From DAOOVD01 sp035369845 (GTDB lineage: Bacteria; Bacillota; Desulfotomaculia; Desulfotomaculales; Pelotomaculaceae): a stretch of DNA of 15,335 nucleotides. The notes below the pieces were generated by a model. That model ran no database searches. It was not told the DNA's origin and was given only the letters and a program-made list of their open reading frames with translations. Shown here piece by piece: positions 1 to 4,675 of the stretch (position 1 is its first letter; every line of letters begins with the position of its first letter). The position numbers and the translations under genes were made by a program. The stretch covers positions 1 to 15,335 of the forward strand of contig DAOOVD010000055.1 of assembly GCA_035369845.1 (NCBI GenBank). The letters are read 5' to 3'.

Positions 1-55
1 TCGCGAAGGCGGCCGTACCGTCGGCGCCGGTGTGGTTACCGCCGTCAACGAATAA
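1..55 (+). CDS. tuf: Elongation factor Tu, C-terminal end only (first tuf copy)
   Basis: Codons from base 2 to the TAA at 53-55 read REGGRTVGAGVVTAVNE. This is the conserved C-terminus of EF-Tu domain 3, whose usual ending is GRTVGAGVVT followed by a short variable tail. Only about 17 codons lie inside the window, so the G domain and start are not visible. EF-Tu carries aminoacyl-tRNA to the ribosomal A site in its GTP form. Its position directly upstream of rpmG-secE-nusG matches genomes that carry two tuf genes, and the second tuf starts at 15295. The identity rests on this short but distinctive tail. Confidence 0.9.
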   Translation, partial: REGGRTVGAGVVTAVNE

Positions 56-78
56 GAAAACTGACGATTGAATTACAG

Positions 79-103
79 GGGGTTGGAAACAATATCCAGC
101 CCC
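79..103 (+). terminator. Hairpin after tuf, possible weak terminator
   Basis: GGGGTTGG (79-86) pairs with CCAGCCCC (96-103), including one G-U pair, around a 9-base loop, 23 bases after the tuf stop. No T-run follows; the next bases are ATTGGCTGC. A second small stem, GCTGC (108-112) with GCAGC (120-124), comes next. It could slow or end tuf transcription or only protect the 3' end. Without a U tract an intrinsic terminator is not proven. Confidence 0.35.
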
Positions 104-104
104 A

Positions 105-134
105 TTGGCTGCTTTATAGGCAGCATGGTATAAT
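105..134 (+). promoter_or_regulatory. Candidate upstream promoter of the rpmG-secE-nusG unit
   Basis: A perfect TATAAT (129-134) is preceded by TGG (extended -10, 126-128). TTGGCT (105-110) lies 18 bp upstream as a weak -35. The small hairpin at 108-124 overlaps the spacer. It would be a first promoter in tandem with the stronger one at 188-216. The poor -35 keeps confidence modest. Confidence 0.4.
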
Positions 135-187
135 AAGGCAGGGTTTCAGCAAGAATATCATTGAGCCTGTACGGCGCCGGGAAACTA

Positions 188-216
188 TTGACATCCATTT
201 TTTATTGTGTTAAATT
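188..216 (+). promoter_or_regulatory. Main candidate promoter for rpmG-secE-nusG-rplKA
   Basis: A perfect TTGACA (188-193) is separated by 17 bp from TAAATT (211-216), and the base triplet before the -10 is TGT, an extended -10. The surrounding DNA is AT-rich. The predicted start near 223 leaves a leader of about 60 bases before the rpmG start at 284. The same -35, spacing and TGn pattern recurs upstream of rpoB and of the L7Ae-type gene. This is a sigma-A-type assignment by consensus. Confidence 0.7.
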
Positions 217-283
217 TTATTAGTGAATTTTAAAGAAGCCCAACATAGAATTTTTTTTTGGCTTTTGGGGAGGTGGCTCTTAA

Positions 284-433
284 GTGAGAGTAAGTGTTAC
301 TATGGCATGTACCGAGTGCAAGCGCAGAAACTATACTACTACAAAAAACAAGAAGAACGATCCGAACAGGATTGAAATGAAAAAATACTGCAGGTTCTGC
401 CAGACCCATACATTGCACAAGGAAACCAGGTAG
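284..433 (+). CDS. rpmG: 50S ribosomal protein L33, zinc-ribbon form
   Basis: This 49-residue protein starts MRVSVTMACTECKRRNYTTT, the typical L33 N-terminus. The start is GTG at 284, chosen because GGGGAGGT (267-274) sits 9 bases upstream and the family begins MRV; the in-frame ATG at 302 would cut off the conserved start. Two CxxC pairs, C9/C12 and C36/C39, are all present, so this is the zinc-binding (C+) form rather than the zinc-free paralog that many Firmicutes also carry. L33 sits in the large subunit near the E site. It is first in the unit that continues into secE and nusG. A bulged stem (234-266) with nine T in its loop lies just before the ribosome binding site. Confidence 0.95.
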   Translation: MRVSVTMACTECKRRNYTTTKNKKNDPNRIEMKKYCRFCQTHTLHKETR

Positions 434-537
434 CCGTTTTGAAGTCACCCTCCTTTTCAGTGGCCGCATCTGCTTGAGGGCTGTACCGCCGCTTTTTTAA
501 CAGGCGTATCTAGAAAAATTTAAGGATGTGGCATGTG

Positions 538-951
538 ATGGCTGTGACCAGAAAACATGATGATAAAAATAACAAGAAAGACCAGGGCGGCAAAAAAGAA
601 AACGTCAGGAAAAAACCTCCGAACCCGAAAGAGAACCTCACGGTAAACAAGCCGAAAAAGGAGCCTGTTAAGAAAGCTCTCGTCTTGAGCAAAGAAAAGA
701 AGGACGCAGTCAAAAAAGATCAGGGCAGGAAAGAGGCTGCGGTAAAGAAGGAAAAAGTCGACCGGCTGGATCAGTTAAAAAAGTTTTGGCGCGGAATGAT
801 AAATGAGCTGAAGAAGGTGCACTGGCCCAACAGGCGGGAAGTGGCGATCTACACTTCCGTAGTGCTTGTAGCGGTTGCCGCGGTGGGAGTAATGATCTGG
901 ATTTTTGACTCGGCTCTTAGCTCTGTCCTCAATTTTATCTTGAGAAGATAA
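538..951 (+). CDS. secE: Preprotein translocase subunit SecE with a long basic N-terminal extension
   Basis: SecE is the small membrane subunit that clamps SecY in the SecYEG channel. I chose ATG 538 (137 residues): AAGGA at 522-526 lies 11 bases upstream, while the ATG at 526 overlaps that ribosome binding site. The C-terminal part is the SecE domain: an amphipathic segment around FWRGMINELKKVHWPNRREV (about 81-100), with the conserved W-P pair, then one membrane helix of about 20 residues and a short FILRR tail. Before it lie about 74 residues that are very rich in Lys and likely disordered, with a repeated KKDQG pattern. Typical Gram-positive SecE has only about 60 residues, so the extension is the oddity. 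The order secE-nusG is near-universal and supports the call. Confidence 0.93.
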   Translation: MAVTRKHDDKNNKKDQGGKKENVRKKPPNPKENLTVNKPKKEPVKKALVLSKEKKDAVKKDQGRKEAAVKKEKVDRLDQLKKFWRGMINELKKVHWPNRREVAIYTSVVLVAVAAVGVMIWIFDSALSSVLNFILRR

Positions 952-958
952 TTTCCTG

Positions 959-1003
959 AGGAGGTGAGGGACCTAGCACCGCGAGACAGGTCCCTTGTAT
1001 TTT
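959..1003 (+). promoter_or_regulatory. Hairpin-bridged ribosome binding site of nusG
   Basis: AGGAGGTGA (959-967) matches the anti-Shine-Dalgarno sequence over nine bases but lies 36 bases before the nusG ATG, far beyond normal spacing. GGGACCT (968-974) and AGGTCCC (988-994) form a perfect 7-bp stem with a 13-base loop directly after it. If the hairpin forms, 27 bases are removed from the linear path and the spacing to ATG 1004 becomes 9 bases. No in-frame start exists upstream, because the nusG frame has a TAG at 974. The alternative local AGGT (988-991) would be buried in the stem. Confidence 0.6.
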
Positions 1004-1531
1004 ATGGAAAAACAGTGGTATGTTGTGCATACCTATTCCGGTTACGAGAATAAGGTCAAGGCAAACCTTGAAAAGCGGATCGAATCGATGAATATGGAAG
1101 ATAAAATCTTCCGTATCCTTGTGCCTATGGAAGACGAGGTCGAGATCAAAGACGGCAAGAAGAAACTGTCGAAGCGCAAGATTTTCCCGGGCTACGTGCT
1201 TGTGGAAATGATTATGACGGACGATTCCTGGTACGTTGTCCGCAATACTCCGGGAGTGACCGGTTTCGTAGGGTCGGGATCAAAACCCATTCCATTGAAT
1301 GAAACCGAGGCAAAACAGATCATCAGGCAGATGGGTGTGGATGAACCCCGCACCAGAATTGATTTTGCCCCGGGTGAAAATGTCCGCGTTATAGCCGGGC
1401 CTTTTGAAAACTTTATCGGTATGGTTGAAGAGATCAATCTGGAAAAGAACAAAATAAGAGTGTTGATTTCCATGTTCGGGCGCGAGACGCCGATCGAGCT
1501 TGAGTTCTTCCAGGTTGAGAAGATTTCTTGA
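1004..1531 (+). CDS. nusG: Transcription termination/antitermination factor NusG
   Basis: NusG binds the RNA polymerase clamp and controls pausing, Rho-dependent termination and coupling to ribosomes. The 175-residue protein (ATG 1004) is of standard length. The N-terminal NGN domain begins MEKQWYVVHTYSGYENKVK and continues through the IFPGYVLVEM and TPGVTGFVG blocks. The C-terminal KOW domain follows from about residue 120, with the motif around GENVRVIAGPFENFIG. A TTG at 995 is in frame but touches the hairpin and lacks the conserved start. It lies between secE and rplK as in most bacteria; rplK begins 27 bases after its stop. Confidence 0.97.
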   Translation: MEKQWYVVHTYSGYENKVKANLEKRIESMNMEDKIFRILVPMEDEVEIKDGKKKLSKRKIFPGYVLVEMIMTDDSWYVVRNTPGVTGFVGSGSKPIPLNETEAKQIIRQMGVDEPRTRIDFAPGENVRVIAGPFENFIGMVEEINLEKNKIRVLISMFGRETPIELEFFQVEKIS

Positions 1532-1558
1532 AGCTCCGGGAGGAGGTGTACACAAGCA

Positions 1559-1987
1559 ATGGCAAAAAAGGTGGCAGCCATAGTCAAATTACAGGTTCCC
1601 GCAGGCAAGGCCACGCCGGCGCCCCCGGTGGGACCTGCCCTGGGCCAGCACGGCGTCAACATCATGGCCTTTGTAAAGGAATACAACGAGAGAACCGCCG
1701 CCCAGGCCGGCCTTATCATTCCGGTTGAGATCACCGTTTACGAGGACCGCTCTTTTACCTTCGTTACCAAGACGCCGCCCGCCTCGGTGCTGCTGAAAAA
1801 AGCCGCCGGCATTGAAACGGCTTCCGGCGAACCGAATAAGAAGAAAGTTGCGAAGCTTCCGCGTTCGAAGGTGCGGGAGATTGCCCAGTTGAAAATGCCC
1901 GATTTGAATGCGGCCGATATTGAAGCAGCCGTCAGAATGGTTGAGGGAACTGCCCGCAGCATGGGTATCGAAGTGGTGGAAGGATAA
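1559..1987 (+). CDS. rplK: 50S ribosomal protein L11
   Basis: L11 forms the GTPase-associated centre of the large subunit with L10/L12 and is needed for RelA-type sensing of uncharged tRNA. The 142-residue protein has the usual length. The N-terminal domain shows the proline-rich switch region in KLQVPAGKATPAPPVGPALG and GVNIMAFVKEYN. The C-terminal RNA-binding domain ends with GTARSMGIEVVEG. AGGAGGTG (1541-1548) lies 10 bases before the ATG. It is followed by rplA, the classical L11 pair, 47 bases downstream. Confidence 0.98.
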   Translation: MAKKVAAIVKLQVPAGKATPAPPVGPALGQHGVNIMAFVKEYNERTAAQAGLIIPVEITVYEDRSFTFVTKTPPASVLLKKAAGIETASGEPNKKKVAKLPRSKVREIAQLKMPDLNAADIEAAVRMVEGTARSMGIEVVEG

Positions 1988-2034
1988 ATTAGTGGGAGGA
2001 ATTTTTTCCGCCAGGACCACAAGGAGGTAGTAGA

Positions 2035-2733
2035 ATGCCCAAACACGGCAAAAAATTTACAGAAGCGTTTAAACAGATTGACCGCGGCATTTTGTACGAG
2101 CCCGCCGATGCGTTTGAACTGCTCAAGAAAGTCGCCCCGGCCAAATTTGACGAGACCGTGGAGGTGGCGGTAAGGCTGGGAGTCGACCCCCGGCACGCCG
2201 ATCAGCAGGTTCGCGGCGCAGTGGTGCTGCCTCACGGTACCGGCAAAACCCGTACGGTGCTGGTCTTCGCCAAGGGCGACAAAGCGAAGGAGGCGGCGGA
2301 ATCCGGCGCCGACTTTGTCGGGGCTGAGGACATGGTCGCCAGAATTCAGCAAGAAGGATGGCTGGGTTTTGACGTGGCCATTGCCACACCCGACATGATG
2401 GGCACAGTCGGGAAGCTGGGGCGGATACTCGGCCCCCGCGGGCTGATGCCGAATCCCAAGACCGGTACGGTTACCTTTGACATAGCCAGGGCGGTGAAAG
2501 AAGTTAAAGCCGGAAAGATTGAATACAGGGTGGATAAGGCGGGTATCATCCACGCCCCGATCGGAAAGGTTTCCTTCACCGTGGAGGCCCTGTCGGAAAA
2601 CCTGCGCGCTCTGATCGACGCCCTGATCCGGGCTAAGCCCGCCGCCGCCAAGGGACAGTACCTCAAAGCCGTTTCGGTGTCCTCGACGATGGGGCCCGGC
2701 ATTAAGATAAACACTCAGAAAGTGACGGCCTAA
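2035..2733 (+). CDS. rplA: 50S ribosomal protein L1
   Basis: L1 forms the mobile stalk at the E site and helps release deacylated tRNA; in many bacteria it also represses its own mRNA. The 232 residues show the full two-domain family layout: MPKHGKKFTEA at the start, the DPRHADQQVRGAVVLPHGTGK block in domain I, the LGRILGPRGLMPNPKTGTV signature in domain II, and a closing SSTMGPGIKI. AAGGAGGT (2021-2028) precedes ATG 2035. A small interrupted stem (1993-2013, TGG/GGA arms) in the leader could be an L1 site, but I cannot show this. The unit is probably shared with rplK. Confidence 0.97.
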   Translation: MPKHGKKFTEAFKQIDRGILYEPADAFELLKKVAPAKFDETVEVAVRLGVDPRHADQQVRGAVVLPHGTGKTRTVLVFAKGDKAKEAAESGADFVGAEDMVARIQQEGWLGFDVAIATPDMMGTVGKLGRILGPRGLMPNPKTGTVTFDIARAVKEVKAGKIEYRVDKAGIIHAPIGKVSFTVEALSENLRALIDALIRAKPAAAKGQYLKAVSVSSTMGPGIKINTQKVTA

Positions 2734-2751
2734 AGACGAAAAACATAAAAA

Positions 2752-2885
2752 AATACCGGATGTTAATTGCTGTAGACAACTGGTGCCGGGCATAATGGCG
2801 TAATCGCCGCCAGTCGAGGCATGGAGATTAAACCCGCTGCGATATTGTACGGGCCTCTGTGTATGTCTGCAGAGGCCTTTGTATT
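2752..2885 (+). ncRNA. L10 ribosomal protein leader, attenuator type
   Basis: The segment has the conserved core of the Firmicute L10 leader. CTGTAGACAACTGGTG begins at 2770, and CTGGTG (2780-2785) pairs with CGCCAG (2808-2813). This is followed by the CGAGGCA block (2815-2821) and a terminal hairpin GGCCTCTG (2852-2859) / CAGAGGCC (2870-2877) followed by TTTGTATTT. GAGGC at 2816-2820 is fully complementary to GCCTC at 2853-2857, so it can compete with the terminator's 3' arm, which carries its own GAGGC at 2872-2876. In Bacillus subtilis the L10(L12)4 complex binds such a leader to control rplJL by attenuation; the same job here is inferred. The T-run is short and interrupted, so termination may be leaky. 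Confidence 0.85.
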
Positions 2886-3079
2886 TCCGGCGGACAGCCC
2901 GTGATGTGCCGTGGGAGCCGCGGATCAAAGCAGCTTCAATCTCAAGGTGTATTACCACCACGGACGAAGGCGGCGCCTTGGTCAGCGGCGAACGGCGTTG
3001 CGCAACGCCGCGACAGCACTCTGCGCCGCGAAGAAGAATATTTACACGCCTGAGCTACGGGGGGAGGTGTATTGAAAAA
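2886..3079 (+). other. Long GC-rich spacer between L10 leader and rplJ, with palindrome
   Basis: About 190 bases separate the leader hairpin from the rplJ start. The frame of rplJ happens to stay open back to 2879, but this stretch has no L10-like residues and no ribosome binding site at its 5' end, so I do not treat it as coding. It holds a perfect 18-bp palindrome at 2993-3010 (arms CGGCGTTGC / GCAACGCCG) and ends in the rplJ ribosome binding site (3061-3069). I see no promoter in it. Confidence 0.6.
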
Positions 3080-3610
3080 GTGCCTATCAGCAGATCTGAA
3101 AAGGAAGCTATTATCAGCGAACTTAAGGAAAAGTTTGCCAGCTCGAAGGTTGCCATTCTTACCGATTACCGCGGGCTGAACGTCGCCGAGGCAAACAGGC
3201 TGCGGCGCCGGTTGCGTGATGCCGGCTGCGAGTTCAGAGTGGCCAAGAACACTTTGACCGGTCTGGCGGTAATGCAACTGGGCCTGGAGGGTCTGGACCC
3301 CTATCTCCGGGGGCAGATTGCAGTCACCTTCGGCGCGGACCCGGTGGCGCCGGCCAAAGTGCTGACGGAGTTTATTCGCGACACCAGGAAGATGGAGATT
3401 AAGGCGGCGGTACTGGAAGGGAGGGTAATTGACGCCAGGGCGGTAAAAAGCCTGGCCGACCTGCCTTCCCGGGAAATACTCCTGGGCCGTGTGCTTGGCG
3501 GCATGCAGGCCCCGCTTTACGGCTTTGCAGGCGTTCTGCAGGGTACCCTGCGCAAGTTTGTTTACGCGCTTGAGGCGGTTCGCAAGCAGCGCGCCGGGGA
3601 AGTTGTCTAG
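3080..3610 (+). CDS. rplJ: 50S ribosomal protein L10
   Basis: L10 anchors the L7/L12 dimers to the ribosome stalk; the L10(L12)4 complex is also the likely ligand of the upstream leader. The start is GTG 3080 (176 residues), because GGGGAGGTG (3061-3069) lies 10 bases upstream and the product then begins VPISRSEKEAIISELKEKF, in register with the family. A TTG at 3072 is out of frame. The core shows the typical DYRGLNVAEANRLRRRLR, KNTL and APAKVLTEF blocks, and a C-terminal helix (from about residue 150) for L12 docking. It is followed 51 bases later by rplL. Confidence 0.96.
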   Translation: MPISRSEKEAIISELKEKFASSKVAILTDYRGLNVAEANRLRRRLRDAGCEFRVAKNTLTGLAVMQLGLEGLDPYLRGQIAVTFGADPVAPAKVLTEFIRDTRKMEIKAAVLEGRVIDARAVKSLADLPSREILLGRVLGGMQAPLYGFAGVLQGTLRKFVYALEAVRKQRAGEVV

Positions 3611-3661
3611 CTGTTGTCCGGTTTGAAAAAAATTAATTTAAGCCAGGAGGTTTAAGAAAAG

Positions 3662-4042
3662 ATGTCCAAAGTAAAAGAAATTCTGGAAGCGGTAAAAGGC
3701 ATGACCGTGTTGGAACTTGCCGAACTCGTCAAAGCTTTTGAGGAAGAGTTCGGCGTCAGCGCGGCCGCCCCCGTGGCGGTGGCCGCCCCCGGAGCGGCTG
3801 CTGCTGCGGCCCCGGTTGAAGAAGAAGAGCAGACTGAATTTGACGTAATTCTCACCGCGGTCGGCGACAAAAAGGTCAACGTCATCAAGGTCGTTCGTGA
3901 GATAACCGCGCTCGGCCTCAAAGAGGCCAAGGATCTGGTTGACGGAGCGCCCAAACCGGTCAAAGAGAAGGTATCCAAAGAAGAGGCCGAGGCAATCAAG
4001 GCAAAACTTACTGAAGCTGGCGCCACCGTGGAGATTAAGTAG
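3662..4042 (+). CDS. rplL: 50S ribosomal protein L7/L12
   Basis: L7/L12 is the multi-copy stalk protein that recruits translational GTPases. The 126-residue product has the three family parts: an N-terminal dimerisation and L10-binding helix pair (1-35, KEILEAVKGMTVLELAELVKAF), an Ala/Pro/Val hinge (about 37-57) ending in an acidic patch, and a C-terminal factor-binding domain (from about 60) with VIKVVREITALGLKEAKDLV. Ribosome binding site AGGAGG is about 10 bases before ATG 3662. It closes the rplJL pair; a strong hairpin (4085-4115) follows before the repeat element and the separate rpoB promoter. Confidence 0.98.
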   Translation: MSKVKEILEAVKGMTVLELAELVKAFEEEFGVSAAAPVAVAAPGAAAAAAPVEEEEQTEFDVILTAVGDKKVNVIKVVREITALGLKEAKDLVDGAPKPVKEKVSKEEAEAIKAKLTEAGATVEIK

Positions 4043-4084
4043 ACGTGGTTCGACGCGGTCGTCAATTGGGTCATTGCCCGTTTG

Positions 4085-4115
4085 GGGGGCATTTCATCTG
4101 GGATTAAATGCCCCC
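4085..4115 (+). promoter_or_regulatory. Strong hairpin after rplL, without T-run
   Basis: GGGGGCATTT (4085-4094) pairs perfectly with AAATGCCCCC (4106-4115) around an 11-base loop, 43 bases after the rplL stop. It is followed by AGAATGTTGAC, so it lacks the U tract of an intrinsic terminator. The same junction in E. coli carries a partial terminator and an RNase III site; a processing, 3'-stabilising or partial attenuator role is inferred here. Confidence 0.55.
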
Positions 4116-4120
4116 AGAAT

Positions 4121-4376
4121 GTTGACAACCTGTCCGGAACCTTGAGTCCTAAAGGAAGCGAGCGATATTGCGAAAGCGCCGTAAACGTACCGGGCGAAGT
4201 GAGGATGCGATATTGGATGAGCGGGGACAGCGGTTGGGGGACACACCTCTGTCTGGAGCATTTCTCTTGGGACGAGGAATGTCCCCAATTTGTGTCCGCG
4301 AAAGCCTGAACCGCAACTGGATGTGAGTTAAAAGCGGTCCAATATCGCGTGATGCGAGCCTTTGGTTCATCCGGCG
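4121..4376 (+). repeat. MITE-like intergenic repeat, copy A (interrupted, right end missing)
   Basis: Bases 4140-4220 and 4296-4376 match 8101-8181 and 8182-8262 with 8 mismatches in 162 positions by eye. Between the two blocks copy A carries 75 extra bases (4221-4295). The left edge, GTTGACAA (4121-4128) followed by GAACCTTGAG (4137-4146), is the reverse complement of the right edge of copy B, so these look like terminal inverted repeats. Inside, GCGATATTGGA (4207-4217) pairs perfectly with TCCAATATCGC (4338-4348). The right end is absent; similarity stops at 4376. No transposase is encoded, so any mobilisation would be in trans. Confidence 0.8.
4221..4295 (+). mobile_element. 75-bp hairpin insertion nested inside repeat copy A
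   Basis: This block is absent from copy B, where the flanks join directly. It is largely an imperfect inverted repeat: GGGGACACACCTC (4237-4249) against GAGGAATGTCCCC (4274-4286) with two mismatched positions, extended by TT/AA. The ends, GCGGGGACA and TGTGTCCGC, are roughly complementary too. No coding potential and no clear target duplication are visible. The shape resembles REP-like palindromic units spread by single-strand transposases; that origin is inference only. Confidence 0.55.
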
Positions 4377-4439
4377 GCGTCAATAATCACCAGCATACCC
4401 CGCATTACAGAATAAACACAACCGCCCAAAAATAATCTC

Positions 4440-4468
4440 TTGACAAAATAAATTCACTGTGCTACTAT
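4440..4468 (+). promoter_or_regulatory. rpoB promoter
   Basis: A perfect TTGACA (4440-4445), a 17-bp spacer and TACTAT (4463-4468) are preceded by TGC, an extended -10. It lies in AT-rich DNA just after repeat copy A and about 210 bases before rpoB. It would make rpoBC transcription independent of the rplJL attenuator. Transcription should start near 4475. Confidence 0.75.
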
Positions 4469-4474
4469 CTATTA

Positions 4475-4675
4475 ATGTCATTGAATTATCGATCTTTTTT
4501 TTTCGCTCAGTCACAGGTAATAAAATGTATTTTAAAGAATGATTTGGGAAATAATATCCTGGATAGTCAGAATTTTTGGTTAAAAGCGAGGTATTGTAAA
4601 GAAACAAAGCCTTGCTTTTCCATTGTTTTCCGCAAAATCGGCAAAATCACTTTTTCTTGGGGGTGCATGCGCTAG
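4475..4675 (+). other. AT-rich 5' leader of rpoB, no gene
   Basis: About 200 bases lie between the predicted start and the rpoB ATG. They are much richer in A and T than the genes. I see nine T at 4495-4503, a tiny stem AAAGC/GCTTT (4606-4618), and a short direct repeat of GCAAAATC just before the ribosome binding site. No known riboswitch or protein leader is recognisable. Short open frames here lack family features and ribosome binding sites. Confidence 0.5.

Noticed and set aside
434..537. Possible tRNA-Trp gene between rpmG and secE, common in Firmicutes
   Set aside because: No cloverleaf, anticodon arm or T-arm consensus can be read here.
1993..2013. Small interrupted stem before rplA as an L1 autoregulatory site
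   Set aside because: Only two 3-bp arms around an uneven loop; too weak to call without comparison.
1738..2961. Long open frame on the minus strand across rplK and rplA
   Set aside because: It is the antisense shadow of GC-rich, well-recognised ribosomal genes, with no ribosome binding site or recognisable domain.
2879..3079. In-frame 67-codon N-terminal extension of L10
   Set aside because: No homology to L10, no ribosome binding site at its beginning, and a good site (3061-3069) sits before GTG 3080. It also overlaps the leader hairpin region.
4122..4150. TTGACA at 4122 as a promoter inside repeat copy A
   Set aside because: No -10-like hexamer lies at 16-18 bp; the box belongs to the element's terminal repeat.
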